The notes: a model not told the origin generated them from the sequence alone. 64,000 nt of DNA from Rhodococcus globerulus NBRC 14531 (GCF_001894805.1 NZ_BCWX01000003.1:1032753-1096752); one strand, 5' to 3'; counted from the stretch's first letter, positions 6,903-15,913 are shown. Translations and numbers: made by a program.

Positions 6903-7146
6903 TGTTTCCCCATCCTTAGTCAGACCGCGCAGGCGCCGTAGCGACCGCGTTGACGGCTCGAGGGGTCACTCTATGTAAGAGAGCCCCGGGTTGTACAGCC
7001 GTTCAGTTTCTGAGCAGCTACGGATCCCGGTGGAGTCTATTACATGACTGGCCTCGAAATGATTGCTTGCAGACCATACCCTGTGACAGAAGTGATCAAT
7101 GTGAATATTGATGCAACTGTTATGTCGGTTCAGGCGGTTTCAGACG

Positions 7147-7446
7147 TCAGTTTTTTGCCGAATCTGCGACGAGCGCATCGATCTTCCGAGCAAACTTCAC
7201 GTCGAGCTCGGTAATGCCGCCCGCCGAATGTGTCGACAGTGTGTAGGTGACTTTCCGCCACCGGACGTCCATGTCGGGATGATGATCGGCGGCTTCGGCA
7301 GCTGCGGCGACGTCCTGAAGCAGCGCGACGGCTTCGGGAAATGTCGCGGATTCGACCACCCGCGCGATTGCATTATCGGATCTGTGCCAGTCGGGCAGTT
7401 CCGCGAGAGCAGCGTCGATCGCGGAATCGGACATCACGGAAGCCAT
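7147..7446 (-). CDS. phhB: Pterin-4a-carbinolamine dehydratase
   Basis: The product has 99 residues from the ATG at 7446, or 95 from the ATG at 7434. The family signature is visible at about 54-62 as EAADHHPDMDVRW, with the conserved His-His-Pro that dehydrates 4a-hydroxytetrahydrobiopterin, followed by VTYTLSTHSAGGITELDVKFA. The enzyme recycles pterin cofactor. Without an aromatic amino-acid hydroxylase in view its partner is unclear. It is divergent from mutT with only 16 bp between starts. The same pair occurs in M. tuberculosis (Rv1159A next to mutT2), which supports the assignment. Confidence 0.9.
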   Translation of the reverse strand: MASVMSDSAIDAALAELPDWHRSDNAIARVVESATFPEAVALLQDVAAAAEAADHHPDMDVRWRKVTYTLSTHSAGGITELDVKFARKIDALVADSAKN

Positions 7447-7462
7447 ACTCCATCATGGTGTC

Positions 7463-7906
7463 ATGAGCGACGAGGCTGCAAGGGGTGGCGGGGCTCCCGA
7501 CGAGTACGAGATAGTGGCCGGTGCAATCTTCCGTGATGGCCGGTTGTTGCTGGCGCAGCGCATCCGCCCGCCGGAGTTGGCGGGGATGTGGGAGCTTCCG
7601 GGTGGCAAAGTCGAGGCGTTCGAGACGCCGCAACACGCTCTCGAGAGAGAACTGGCAGAAGAATTAGGTGTTGTTGTCCGCTGCGGGCGTCGAATCGGCG
7701 TCGACGTTGCACTGGGTCGCGGACGAGTTCTGCGAGCGTATCGAGTGGACATCCTGGCCGGGGAGCCCGCGGCACTGGATCATGCGCAGCTTGCGTGGGT
7801 GGACGCCGACGATCTGGAAAAGTTCGACATGGTGGTGAACGATCAGGCGTGGATACCGGATCTGCTCACCGAATTGCGCAGGCTCAGGCTGCCCGAGCCA
7901 TCTTGA
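7463..7906 (+). CDS. mutT: Nudix hydrolase of the MutT type (8-oxo-dGTP diphosphatase-like)
   Basis: This 147-residue protein has the complete Nudix box at about 52-75: GGKVEAFETPQHALERELAEELGV, matching GX5EX7REUXEEXGU with all catalytic glutamates. The strand AGAIFRDGRLLLAQRI before the box and GMWELPGGK are typical of MutT proteins that hydrolyse oxidised nucleoside triphosphates, or dCTP-like substrates in mycobacterial MutT2. The position beside phhB is the same as mutT2 of M. tuberculosis. The start ATG has only a weak ribosome-binding site. The end overlaps the convergent Cys-rich gene by 23 bases. Confidence 0.88.
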   Translation: MSDEAARGGGAPDEYEIVAGAIFRDGRLLLAQRIRPPELAGMWELPGGKVEAFETPQHALERELAEELGVVVRCGRRIGVDVALGRGRVLRAYRVDILAGEPAALDHAQLAWVDADDLEKFDMVVNDQAWIPDLLTELRRLRLPEPS

Positions 7907-8060
7907 GGCCGACCTTGAGTTCCTTCTTGGAGGCGCCGTTGTTCTCGAGCTTCCGCATCCGCATGATCACAACCGGGCACTTCACGCAGCGAGTCTTCTT
8001 GCGGCAGCACTTCTTCTTGGGCTTGAGCTGCGAAACTTTGCTTGGCTTAACTTTTCCCAT
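7884..8060 (-). CDS. Small Cys-rich basic protein (58 residues), probably iron-regulated
   Basis: The ATG at 8060 begins MGKVKPSKVSQLKPKKK, after a purine-rich GAAGGAAAG about 13 bases upstream. The middle holds four cysteines in CCRKKTRCVKCP, and the tail is charged. More than a quarter of the residues are Lys or Arg. The arrangement CC-x5-C-x2-C could bind a metal ion, zinc or iron, and the basic surface could bind nucleic acid. A near-palindromic IdeR-like box lies 52 bp upstream, so expression may follow iron. No function is known to me. It sits where the nar genes start in M. tuberculosis, between mutT and typA. The third-position GC is high, which supports coding. Confidence 0.7.
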   Translation of the reverse strand: MGKVKPSKVSQLKPKKKCCRKKTRCVKCPVVIMRMRKLENNGASKKELKVGLKMARAA

Positions 8061-8111
8061 GTGGCACTGCGTCTTTCCTTCAACGGCGATGGCGGAGAAC
8101 CGCACTGCAGA

Positions 8112-8130
8112 CAAGGTTAGCGTAACCTTA
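8112..8130. promoter_or_regulatory. IdeR/DtxR iron box
   Basis: CAAGGTTAGCGTAACCTTA has perfect arms AGGTTA and TAACCT around GCG and matches the 19-bp actinobacterial iron-box consensus at about 15 positions. It lies 52 bp upstream of the start of the Cys-rich protein gene on the minus strand, the usual position for a repressor site over the promoter; typA on the other side starts 266 bp away. Confidence 0.6.
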
Positions 8131-8396
8131 AAAGCGCTGAATTGCCAGCAAAAGATTCACCTGCTGCAGTAGTGGCGAAAATCACTATCTGCAGGTCGTG
8201 GCCGTGATAGAGGACGCACTTTGCGCGAGCAGGTCTTCGGAGCGAGTAGTATTTACTAGGCCGCGGTGCCTTCTCGAGGCGATTCGTGCACGTACTCGGA
8301 TCACACATTCGTGCAGCGGCCACCAGAAGAGCCGTGCGATGCGAGTTTCGCGTGGCCGATTACTTAGCCGAATTACTCAGCCAGGAGAGCCATCGC

Positions 8397-10304
8397 GTGA
8401 CCACCACCAGCTTCCGTAACGTTGCCATCGTCGCACACGTCGACCACGGCAAGACCACCCTCGTTGACGCCATGCTTCGTCAGTCCGGCGCCTTCGAGGA
8501 GCGCGCCGAGCTGGTCGATCGCGTCATGGACTCAGGAGACCTCGAGCGCGAGAAGGGAATCACGATTCTCGCGAAGAACACCTCCGTACACAAGCGCAAC
8601 GACGACGGCTCGATCACCGTCATCAACGTCATCGACACCCCCGGCCACGCCGACTTCGGTGGAGAGGTCGAGCGCGGCCTGTCCATGGTCGACGGTGTCG
8701 TTCTGCTCGTCGACGCTTCCGAGGGCCCGCTTCCTCAGACACGCTTCGTGCTGCGCAAGGCGCTTGCTGCGTCGCTGCCCGTCATCCTGGTCGTCAACAA
8801 GACCGACCGCCCTGACGCCCGCATCGAAGAGGTTGTCTCCGAGGCACAGGATCTGCTCCTCGACCTCGCATCGGACCTGTCCGACGAAGCCGCCGAAGCC
8901 GCTGAGCTCGCGCTCGGTCTCCCCGTCCTCTACGCCTCCGGCCGTGAGGGCAAGGCCTCGACCGTGCAGCCCGAAAACGGCCAGGCACCCGACGCTGAAG
9001 ACCTCACCGCACTTTTCCAGGTCTTGATGGAGTACGTCCCGGCCCCCAAGGGCACGTCCGACGCACCCCTGCAGGCTCACGTCACCAACCTCGACGCGTC
9101 CGCATTCCTCGGCCGCCTCGCGCTGGTTCGTATCCACAACGGTGAGCTGCGCAAGGGCCAGACAGTGTCCTGGTGCCGCGAGGTCGACGGCGAGCCCGTC
9201 ATCACCAAGACCAAGATCACCGAACTGCTCACCACCATCGGTGTCGAGCGCGTTCCGGCAGAGGTTGCCTACGCAGGCGACATCTGCGCAGTGGCAGGCT
9301 TCCCGGACATCATGATCGGCGACACCCTCGCTGATCTCGAGAACCCGGTGCCGCTGCCCCGCATCACCGTCGATCAGCCGGCCATCTCGGTCACGATCGG
9401 CACCAACACGTCGCCGCTCGTCGGTCGCGTCAAGGGTCACAAGCTGACCTCGCGCATGGTCAAGGCTCGCCTCGACCAGGAGCTCGTCGGTAACGTCTCG
9501 CTCAAGGTCCTCGACATCGGTCGCCCCGATGCGTGGGAGGTCCAGGGTCGTGGAGAGCTCGCTCTCGCCATCCTCGTCGAGCAGATGCGTCGCGAGGGCT
9601 TCGAGCTCACCGTCGGTAAGCCGCAGGTTGTCACCCAGGTCGTCGACGGCAAGGTCCACGAGCCGTTCGAAGAGCTGACCATCGACAGCCCGGAGGAATA
9701 CCTCGGCGCCATCACGCAGCTCCTCGCAAACCGCAAGGGCAAGATGGTCCAGATGTCGAACCACGGCCAGGGCTGGGTTCGCATGGAGTTCATCGTTCCT
9801 TCGCGTGGGCTCATCGGTTTCCGTACGGAATTCCTCACGGATACCCGCGGAACCGGTATCGCCAACGCCGTGTTCGACGGTTACGGCCCGTGGGCCGGCG
9901 AGATCCGTGCGCGCCACACCGGTTCGCTCGTTTCGGACCGCTCCGGCTCCGTCACCCCGTTCGCCATGATCCAGTTGGCTGACCGTGGAACGTTCTTCGT
10001 CGAGCCCGGCGCAGACACCTACGAGGGCATGGTCGTGGGCATCAACCCGCGTCAGGAAGACCTCGACATCAACGTCACCCGCGAGAAGAAGCTGACCAAT
10101 ATGCGTCAGTCTTCCGCAGACGTGATGGAGACCCTCGCAAAGCCGATCAAGCTCGAACTCGAAGCAGCCATGGAATTCTGCTCCGGCGACGAGTGCGTCG
10201 AGGTCACCCCGGAGGACGTCCGCGTCCGCAAGGTGCACCTCAACGCAACCGAGCGCGCTCGTGAGCGTTCACGCAGCAAGTCCCGCGACAAGGCTTCTCT
10301 GTAG
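8397..10304 (+). CDS. typA: TypA/BipA translational GTPase
   Basis: The GTG at 8397 follows AGGAGAGCC at good spacing and gives 635 residues, the normal length; an in-frame extension to 8286 lacks support. The GTPase domain has G1 AHVDHGKTT, the switch region with REKGITI, G3 DTPGHADF and G4 NKTDRPDA. It is followed by the EF-Tu-like domain II (from about 210), EF-G-like domains III and V and the BipA-specific C-terminal domain with GTGIANAVFDGY. TypA binds the 70S ribosome at the EF-G site and is needed for growth in stress and cold. A leader of over 200 bases precedes it. Confidence 0.96.
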   Translation: MTTTSFRNVAIVAHVDHGKTTLVDAMLRQSGAFEERAELVDRVMDSGDLEREKGITILAKNTSVHKRNDDGSITVINVIDTPGHADFGGEVERGLSMVDGVVLLVDASEGPLPQTRFVLRKALAASLPVILVVNKTDRPDARIEEVVSEAQDLLLDLASDLSDEAAEAAELALGLPVLYASGREGKASTVQPENGQAPDAEDLTALFQVLMEYVPAPKGTSDAPLQAHVTNLDASAFLGRLALVRIHNGELRKGQTVSWCREVDGEPVITKTKITELLTTIGVERVPAEVAYAGDICAVAGFPDIMIGDTLADLENPVPLPRITVDQPAISVTIGTNTSPLVGRVKGHKLTSRMVKARLDQELVGNVSLKVLDIGRPDAWEVQGRGELALAILVEQMRREGFELTVGKPQVVTQVVDGKVHEPFEELTIDSPEEYLGAITQLLANRKGKMVQMSNHGQGWVRMEFIVPSRGLIGFRTEFLTDTRGTGIANAVFDGYGPWAGEIRARHTGSLVSDRSGSVTPFAMIQLADRGTFFVEPGADTYEGMVVGINPRQEDLDINVTREKKLTNMRQSSADVMETLAKPIKLELEAAMEFCSGDECVEVTPEDVRVRKVHLNATERARERSRSKSRDKASL

Positions 10305-10327
10305 TCTTTCGCAGTAACAATCATGAC

Positions 10328-10381
10328 AAGGCGAATGTGCCTTTTGCTCGGTGTTCTTCCGGCAAAAGGTACATTCGCCTT
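10328..10381 (+). terminator. Long hairpin after typA, probable T-less terminator
   Basis: A 20-bp stem pairs 10328-10347 with 10362-10381 (one G-T wobble) and has a further CGG/CCG pairing in the 14-base loop. No T run follows on the plus strand. Such long hairpins without U tracts are common ends of transcripts in actinobacteria; being symmetrical it might also block antisense entry. Confidence 0.65.
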
Positions 10382-10458
10382 CATGGTTTCCAGGCATCGT
10401 GTTGGTTGGGAAACCGTGGACTCAGGCTGCGCGTGCCTGAAAACGGAAGGATATCTCT

Positions 10459-12246
10459 GTGGTTGCTGGACGTCGGTACCTGGCGTTGGCCGTGGCGGTG
10501 ACAGCGTTGTCTCTGACGGCGTGCACTGCTGATCCACCGCCGCCTGTCGAGAGCACCGAGACGGTCAAGCCGACTACGACGCCCGTCACGCCGGCAATGC
10601 GGGTGGTGTCGGTGGCTATCGACCAGGTGGGTGACGGATTCAATCCCCACCTCCTCGCCGATTTGTCCCCGGTGAACTCTGCCGTCGGTAACTTGGTGTT
10701 GCCCAGCGTATTTCGTCCGATCAGCTCGCCTGTGCAGCCCGGCCAGGCCGAGTGGGTCCTCGACGACTCGTTGGCCGTTTCCGCGGAAGTTGTCTCGGAG
10801 GCGCCGTTCACGATTCGCTATCAGCTCCGCAACGAAGCGCAGTGGTCCGACGGCGCACCGATCGCCGCCGAGGATTTCCGCTACCTGTGGCAGCAGATGA
10901 TTTCGGTTCCCGGTGTTGTGAACCCGGCCGGGTACCAGTTGATTTCGGACGTCACCTCGTCCGGTGGAGGCAAGACCGTGAACGTCGTGATGCGCGCGGC
11001 GTATCCGGCGTGGCGTGAACTCTTCACGGATCTTCTTCCGTCCCACCTTGTGAAGGACACCCCCGGCGGTTTCAGTACCGGTTTGAGTGAGGGAATTCCG
11101 GTGTCGGGGGCGCACTTCCACGTGCGCTCCGTCGACCGTGGCCGAGACGAGATCATCCTCGAACGCAACGACAGGTTCTGGGGAGAGCCGTCGGACCCGG
11201 ATCAGATCGTGATGCGCCGGGCCGGGTCGGCTGCGCAGTTGGCCGAAGCGATGCGCACCGACGATTCGCAGATCGCGCAGATTCATGCGGGTAGTGCTAC
11301 CGACATTCAGCTGTCGGCGGTTCCGGGAGTGAGCACGGCCTTTACGTTTGTGCCGCGCACCCTCGACATGACGGTCAACGGACGCAGTGCCATGTTTGCC
11401 GATGTCCGGGTCCGCAAAGCTGTTCTGGGACTTCTGGATTCCGATCTTCTGGCAGTAGTGGCCGCGGGCAGTGAATCTGCTGCGGTTCCGGCAAAAGCGC
11501 AGATCCTCTCGCCGTCCGATCCCGGCTACGTACCGACGGCGCCGCCCAAGCAGAGTCGTGAGCGTTCGATGGAGCAATTGGTGGAATCCGGCTACGTCGT
11601 CGTGCCGCCGGCGGGACCGGTAGTGGTCGGGGGAACAAACGGAAGCGTCGTCCGTGACGGCAAGCCGCTCGAACTGACGCTCGGGGCGCCGGAGAACGAC
11701 GACATCGCGATCGCGGTGGCCAACACCGCTGCCGATGAACTGCGGGACGCAGGAATTGCAGCCACCGTGAAATCCCTTCCGGCAGAAGAGCTGTACGGTA
11801 AGGAGCTCACGACGGGGAGCGTAGACATGGTGGTCGGCTGGATCCGCGCCGGCGTCGACCCTGCCACGTCGTTGGCGTCTCGGTTCAGTTGCCCCCTGAC
11901 TCCCACCGTGCCGGTAACCACTACCGAGACTCCGGAGTCGACGTCTACCGCGCCGACGCCGACTACGGCCCGCGAGTCCGATTCGGAAGCGCCGAGCAAT
12001 ATTTCAGGACTGTGCGACCCTTCGCTGCAGCCGCGGATCGACGAAGCTCTCAGCGGGATCGGTGATTTCGGGGCGCTGATCGCCGACGCCGAGCCCAAGT
12101 TGTGGGATCTCGCGGCGGTTCTGCCCATCGTGCAGGACCGCACGTTGGCCGCACTCGGAACCGGCGTCGAAGGTGTCACCCTGACCAGTCCGGTTCAGGT
12201 TGGAATATTCGGTGACGCAACCAACTGGGTGAGGGTGAAGGAATGA
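10459..12246 (+). CDS. lpqW: LpqW-like family 5 substrate-binding lipoprotein
   Basis: The 595-residue protein starts at GTG with GGAAGGATATC upstream. A lipoprotein signal ends in LTAC at about residue 22, followed by a Pro/Thr-rich linker. The body is a family-5 extracellular solute-binding fold (dipeptide/nickel-binding type) with FNPHLLADLSPVNSAVGNLVLPSVFRP near 55-85 and WSDGAPIAAEDFRYLW near 130. A Thr/Pro/Glu-rich insertion occurs around residues 490-520. In mycobacteria LpqW (Rv1166), in the same place after typA and before mshB, steers flux between phosphatidylinositol mannosides and lipoarabinomannan; no ABC transporter genes are adjacent here either. The stop overlaps the mshB start by four bases (ATGA). 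Confidence 0.85.
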   Translation: MVAGRRYLALAVAVTALSLTACTADPPPPVESTETVKPTTTPVTPAMRVVSVAIDQVGDGFNPHLLADLSPVNSAVGNLVLPSVFRPISSPVQPGQAEWVLDDSLAVSAEVVSEAPFTIRYQLRNEAQWSDGAPIAAEDFRYLWQQMISVPGVVNPAGYQLISDVTSSGGGKTVNVVMRAAYPAWRELFTDLLPSHLVKDTPGGFSTGLSEGIPVSGAHFHVRSVDRGRDEIILERNDRFWGEPSDPDQIVMRRAGSAAQLAEAMRTDDSQIAQIHAGSATDIQLSAVPGVSTAFTFVPRTLDMTVNGRSAMFADVRVRKAVLGLLDSDLLAVVAAGSESAAVPAKAQILSPSDPGYVPTAPPKQSRERSMEQLVESGYVVVPPAGPVVVGGTNGSVVRDGKPLELTLGAPENDDIAIAVANTAADELRDAGIAATVKSLPAEELYGKELTTGSVDMVVGWIRAGVDPATSLASRFSCPLTPTVPVTTTETPESTSTAPTPTTARESDSEAPSNISGLCDPSLQPRIDEALSGIGDFGALIADAEPKLWDLAAVLPIVQDRTLAALGTGVEGVTLTSPVQVGIFGDATNWVRVKE

Positions 12247-13124
12247 CCGTCGTAAAGAAGAGACTGCTGCTGGTTCACGCGCATCCCGACGACGAAACGA
12301 TCACCACCGGCGGCACCATCGCCAGGTACGTCGACGAAGGTGCCGAGGTGACCGTCCTGACCTGCACGTTGGGTGAGGAAGGGGAGGTAATCGGTGATCG
12401 GTGGGCCGGACTGGTTGCCGACGCCGCTGATCAACTCGGCGGCTACCGGATTGCGGAGCTGACCACGGCGTTGTCCCGTCTCGGTGTGAGTGAACCCCGA
12501 TTCCTGCTGGGAGCCGGTCACTTTCGTGATTCCGGAATGGCCGGGACGCCGTCAGCTGCCAATCCGCGGGCATTCGTCAACGCCGATCTCGACGTTGCGG
12601 TTCGCGCCGTGGTCGAGGTGATCCGGGAACTGCGCCCACATGTGGTGATCACGTACGACACCAACGGCGGGTACGGCCATCCCGATCACATTCAAGCCAA
12701 TGCCATCACAACCGCTGCCGTTGCCGCGGCCGGAACATCGGTCTATCCCGAGGCCGGCGAGCCGTGGAGCCCTCAGAAGTTCTACTGGACCGTCACCGAA
12801 CGTAGCTCTCTGGAGCGGGCAATCGCGTCGATCGCGCAGGTGCCGGCGCAGTGGCGGCTACCTGAGCCCGGTGAGCTTCCCTGTGTGGTCGACGCGGACG
12901 TCACGACGGCGATCGATGTGAGCGCCGTTCTCGAGTCCAAGGCCGGCGCGCTGTCCGCGCACGCCACGCAGGTGACTGTCGCGCCGAGCCGCACCGAGTT
13001 CGCGTTGTCCAACAACGTCGTACAGCCCATCGTGCCGGTCGAGCATTTTGTGCTTGTCCGCGGCGAGTTGGGTCCGGTGGACGCAGACGGCCGTGAGGGC
13101 GACCTCTTCGGTGGGATCTCATGA
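12243..13124 (+). CDS. mshB: N-acetyl-1-D-myo-inositol-2-amino-2-deoxy-alpha-D-glucopyranoside deacetylase
   Basis: The product has 293 residues. The LmbE/PIG-L zinc site is intact: HAHPDDE at about residues 11-17 (His and Asp-Asp ligands) and the distant GYGHPDHIQAN with the third His ligand near residue 145. MshB removes the acetyl group from GlcNAc-Ins in the second dedicated step of mycothiol synthesis, the thiol buffer of actinobacteria. The gene is translationally coupled to lpqW upstream and to the membrane-protein gene downstream, each by an ATGA overlap, as in the Rv1166-Rv1171 region of M. tuberculosis. Confidence 0.95.
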   Translation: MTVVKKRLLLVHAHPDDETITTGGTIARYVDEGAEVTVLTCTLGEEGEVIGDRWAGLVADAADQLGGYRIAELTTALSRLGVSEPRFLLGAGHFRDSGMAGTPSAANPRAFVNADLDVAVRAVVEVIRELRPHVVITYDTNGGYGHPDHIQANAITTAAVAAAGTSVYPEAGEPWSPQKFYWTVTERSSLERAIASIAQVPAQWRLPEPGELPCVVDADVTTAIDVSAVLESKAGALSAHATQVTVAPSRTEFALSNNVVQPIVPVEHFVLVRGELGPVDADGREGDLFGGIS

Positions 13125-13546
13125 CCAGTGCTTCACCGGACGCAGTCGAAACACCCGACGGTAGATTTGCGTTTCTCGACCCGGTCATCCTCGGCGTCTT
13201 GATCTTCGACGGATTTCTGTGCGCCGTACTGTCGGTGATTTTTCTCCCGAGCTACCTCGGCACCACACCGTTTCCGGTCAGCATCCTGGTGGCAGCCGTG
13301 TTCAACCTCGGGTTGGTCATCGCGGCGCGGACAGTGACGACAACCGGTAAGGCAGCGCTTCCGCTGGCCGGTTGGATCGCCGGATTCCTTTTCTGCATGG
13401 TTGGCGGGCCAGGCGGCGACGTTCTGGTGTTGTCGTCGCCGCTCACTTTCCTGCTGCTTGTCGGCGCGCTGGCACCGGCGATCGTCTTTTTGTTTCGAGT
13501 GGCAAGCAAGGCTCTCGCGTCTATCGATACTTCGAAGCGTTCATAA
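13121..13546 (+). CDS. Small integral membrane protein (Rv1171-like position)
   Basis: The 141-residue product begins inside the mshB stop (ATGA). After 20 polar residues it has four hydrophobic segments at about 22-44, 50-70, 80-100 and 104-126, ending in a Lys/Arg tail (SIDTSKRS). There are no recognisable catalytic residues. The same place in M. tuberculosis is occupied by the membrane protein Rv1171, of unknown function, and tight coupling to mshB suggests coexpression rather than a proven role in mycothiol metabolism. Confidence 0.8.
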   Translation: MTSASPDAVETPDGRFAFLDPVILGVLIFDGFLCAVLSVIFLPSYLGTTPFPVSILVAAVFNLGLVIAARTVTTTGKAALPLAGWIAGFLFCMVGGPGGDVLVLSSPLTFLLLVGALAPAIVFLFRVASKALASIDTSKRS

Positions 13547-13560
13547 GGGACACTTGCAGT

Positions 13561-14406
13561 GTGGCTGAACTAGATCTTGCGGGCGTCACGATCGCCCTGA
13601 CCGCGGAGCGTCGTTCGGAAGAATTTGCGACGCTCCTCGAACGGCGAGGTGCGGAGACGGTCCGGACCCCGGTGATTCATGTGCTTCCTCTGGTCGACGA
13701 CGCTGATCTGCGAGTTCAGACCGAGGCATTGATTGCGGATCCGCCGGAACTCGTGGTGATCAGCACGGGAATCGGGTTCCGCGGTTGGCTGGAGGCGGTG
13801 GAGTCGTGGGATCTGACGGAGCAGTTTCTCGGCGCGCTGAACCGGACTCGCATCGTGGCTCGCGGTCCGAAGGCGATGGGGGCGATCCGCGGCGCGGGCT
13901 TGCGTGAGGAATGGTCGCCGTCGGGGGAGTCGTCCGAGGAAGTGCTGACGCACTTGGCCGGCGAGGGCGTCGACGGTGTTCGCGTGGCCGTTCAACTGCA
14001 CGGGATCATCACCGAATGGGAACCGCTGACCGATCTGAGTGCGTCGTTGACCGACATCGGCGCGGTGGTCACGGCAGTCTCGGTCTACCGGTGGATTCGG
14101 CCGCCGGATCAGTCGCAGGTGCGGGCACTGGTCTCCGCTGTGCGTTCGGGCAGTATCGACGCGCTCACTTTCACCAGCGCCCCGGCAGTGTCGTCCATGC
14201 TCAGCACGGCCAAGGAGATGGGGGAGTTGGAACGCTTCGTCGCGGCGATGCGAGACAACGTGCCAACCTATTGCGTCGGCCCGGTGACGGCCGCACCGTT
14301 GGAACTTCTGGGCGTGCCCACCATCCAACCGGAACGCTCGCGCCTCGGTGCGTTGGCGCGGTTGATCATCGAGGATTTGCCCAGACGTCGCGCGCTCCGG
14401 GCGTGA
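13561..14406 (+). CDS. hemD: Uroporphyrinogen-III synthase
   Basis: From the GTG at 13561 the protein has 281 residues in the two-domain HemD fold: strand LAGVTIALTAERRSEEFATLLERRGAE at the start, VISTGIGFRGWLEAV near 72, the cross-over region GVRVAVQLHG near 140, and DALTFTSAPAVSSML near 200 with YCVGPVTAAPLE near 240. HemD closes hydroxymethylbilane with inversion of ring D in haem, sirohaem and cobalamin synthesis. Actinobacteria often carry a fused or second HemD with a winged helix; no such domain is present here. It lies 14 bp after the membrane-protein gene and overlaps the convergent PH-domain gene by 41 bases. Confidence 0.83.
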   Translation: MAELDLAGVTIALTAERRSEEFATLLERRGAETVRTPVIHVLPLVDDADLRVQTEALIADPPELVVISTGIGFRGWLEAVESWDLTEQFLGALNRTRIVARGPKAMGAIRGAGLREEWSPSGESSEEVLTHLAGEGVDGVRVAVQLHGIITEWEPLTDLSASLTDIGAVVTAVSVYRWIRPPDQSQVRALVSAVRSGSIDALTFTSAPAVSSMLSTAKEMGELERFVAAMRDNVPTYCVGPVTAAPLELLGVPTIQPERSRLGALARLIIEDLPRRRALRA

Positions 14407-15913
14407 CGGCTTCGATCAGACCCCACGCATTCTCGGCGGGCAGGTCGATCACGTCGTAGCCGCCGGTGCCTGCCGGGGTTGCGGCGATGACGGTGGCAAC
14501 TCCGGCGCGTCGCTGGAAGAACGTTTCACGGACCGTCCAGCCGATCACGCCGTCGGCTTCGAGGCTGTGCCGTTTGCGGTCGAGGGAGCCGCTGCGGGTG
14601 ATGAGCCAGCCGGGTAGTACCGCGTGGCCGAGTCCGTTGTACCGGTCGAAGGCAAGCCCCGCTCCGCCCACAGCGAGCACGACGACGGCGACCCAGACAT
14701 AGGTGGGCACGTGAACTCCGAAGATCAGGCAGCCCACTGCCGCGACCGCAACGGCCACAGCAGGGAACAGGGCTCGGGTGTATCGGCGGCGGCGGGCCGC
14801 CCCACCGTGGGGAATGAGCGGAACGGACGCCTGCCGGCTGTCGCCGATGACCGTTGCCATGACGCGTTCCGCTTCGGCCCGTGGGCCTTGCGGCAGCAGG
14901 AGCGAGGATTCTTTTTTCTCCGCACTCACTCCCGTCATGATCGCGTCCAGGCGCGCACCGCCTGCAAGTCGAAGCAGGAGAGGTTCTTTGAGCGTCGTAC
15001 CGCGCAGCCGGGCCCGGTCCAACGTTGTCGCCCTGGTCTTGAGCAGCCCGTGGCTGACGTGCAGGATGCGACCGTTGTCGGTGAGCGTCATGTCGCCGAA
15101 CGCGATCAGATACTGAATGCACGCAAAGGCGCTGGAGAGGATGAGCAGTGCCACCAGCAGAACAATGACCAGCACGGTGATGCCGAGGCCTTCGAGCGAT
15201 TCGACGCCTCCGGTGACCGCGGACGACTTCGCGATCGCAGAGCCGATTCCGTATTGGAACGCGATGCCGACGATTGCCGCGATGATCGCGATGCCGGTGA
15301 AAGAGAAGGGCGCAAACCGAACCCAGCTCACGTGCCAGTGCCCGATTTCGACGTCCGCAGACACCGGCGCGGTCGGTGTATCGGGTGTGGGCGTGCCCCG
15401 AGACTCGCTCAGCAAGGCTGCGCGTAGATCCGGAACCAGCGCACTCGAGAGTGCGTTGAGCTCGAATTTGTTGGAATCATGGCCGTTTCCGGCACGCTGC
15501 CCCGTGCCGATTCGCACGATCGACAGCCCCAGCACGCGGTGCAGGACTCCGGCTTCGACGTCGACGGACCGGATGCGACTGCGCGGCACCGAGAGCAGCT
15601 TCTTCTGGAAGACGCCGGTGCGCAGCTGAACGTGGACGGGGCCGATGCGATAGGTGGTGGTGAAATACCGCAGGAGGCCGTAGATCACGAGCAGCGTTAC
15701 AACACCGAATCCCCAGTAGTGGTTGCCGCTCTGGCTGCCGAGAACAAAGGAAATCAGCAGGACCGGAAGCAGTTTGACCACTTCGTTGATCGGATGGACC
15801 AGCAGCATCCGTCGGTCGAGGCGAAGCCACGGCTGTTCCTGCTCCGCGGCCTCGGCGGCTGCGGATTCTGCTTCGTCGGGAATGTCGATCATGAGTTTGT
15901 CGATTTCGTTCAT
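14366..15913 (-). CDS. Multi-PH-domain membrane protein, YdbT type
   Basis: The ATG at 15913 overlaps the stop of the preceding gene (ATGA), giving 515 residues. Three bPH_2 (DUF304) domains alternate with pairs of transmembrane helices: helices near 47-80, PH about 75-155 with RSRIRSVDVEAGVLHRVLGL, helices near 195-262, PH about 275-345 with TRATTLDRARLRGTTL, helices near 365-410, and the last PH ending in a Pro-rich C-terminus. The paired genes match the YdbS/YdbT arrangement of Bacillus, linked to resistance to LiaFSR-type or bacteriocin stress by membrane-associated PH folds. Its role here is unknown. Confidence 0.82.
   Translation of the reverse strand: MNEIDKLMIDIPDEAESAAAEAAEQEQPWLRLDRRMLLVHPINEVVKLLPVLLISFVLGSQSGNHYWGFGVVTLLVIYGLLRYFTTTYRIGPVHVQLRTGVFQKKLLSVPRSRIRSVDVEAGVLHRVLGLSIVRIGTGQRAGNGHDSNKFELNALSSALVPDLRAALLSESRGTPTPDTPTAPVSADVEIGHWHVSWVRFAPFSFTGIAIIAAIVGIAFQYGIGSAIAKSSAVTGGVESLEGLGITVLVIVLLVALLILSSAFACIQYLIAFGDMTLTDNGRILHVSHGLLKTRATTLDRARLRGTTLKEPLLLRLAGGARLDAIMTGVSAEKKESSLLLPQGPRAEAERVMATVIGDSRQASVPLIPHGGAARRRRYTRALFPAVAVAVAAVGCLIFGVHVPTYVWVAVVVLAVGGAGLAFDRYNGLGHAVLPGWLITRSGSLDRKRHSLEADGVIGWTVRETFFQRRAGVATVIAATPAGTGGYDVIDLPAENAWGLIEAVTPGARDVWANPR

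Noticed and set aside
5979..6941. 320-codon plus-strand frame across the secreted-protein gene
   Set aside because: The minus strand has a clear signal peptide and terminator; the plus-strand frame has no domain and crosses that terminator.
6957..6990. Hairpin-like GGGGTCACTCT/AGAGAGCCCC upstream of the secreted-protein gene
   Set aside because: The pairing is interrupted and has no clear relation to a ribosome-binding site or T tract; too weak to list.
8532..10238. 568-codon open frame opposite typA
   Set aside because: It lies entirely inside typA on the other strand, its composition mirrors the Asp/Glu/Val codons of typA, and it shows no domain; a shadow of high third-position GC.
10381..11577. 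398-codon minus-strand frame within the lpqW region
   Set aside because: Opposite strand of a lipoprotein gene with a good lipobox; Arg/His-rich composition typical of shadows.
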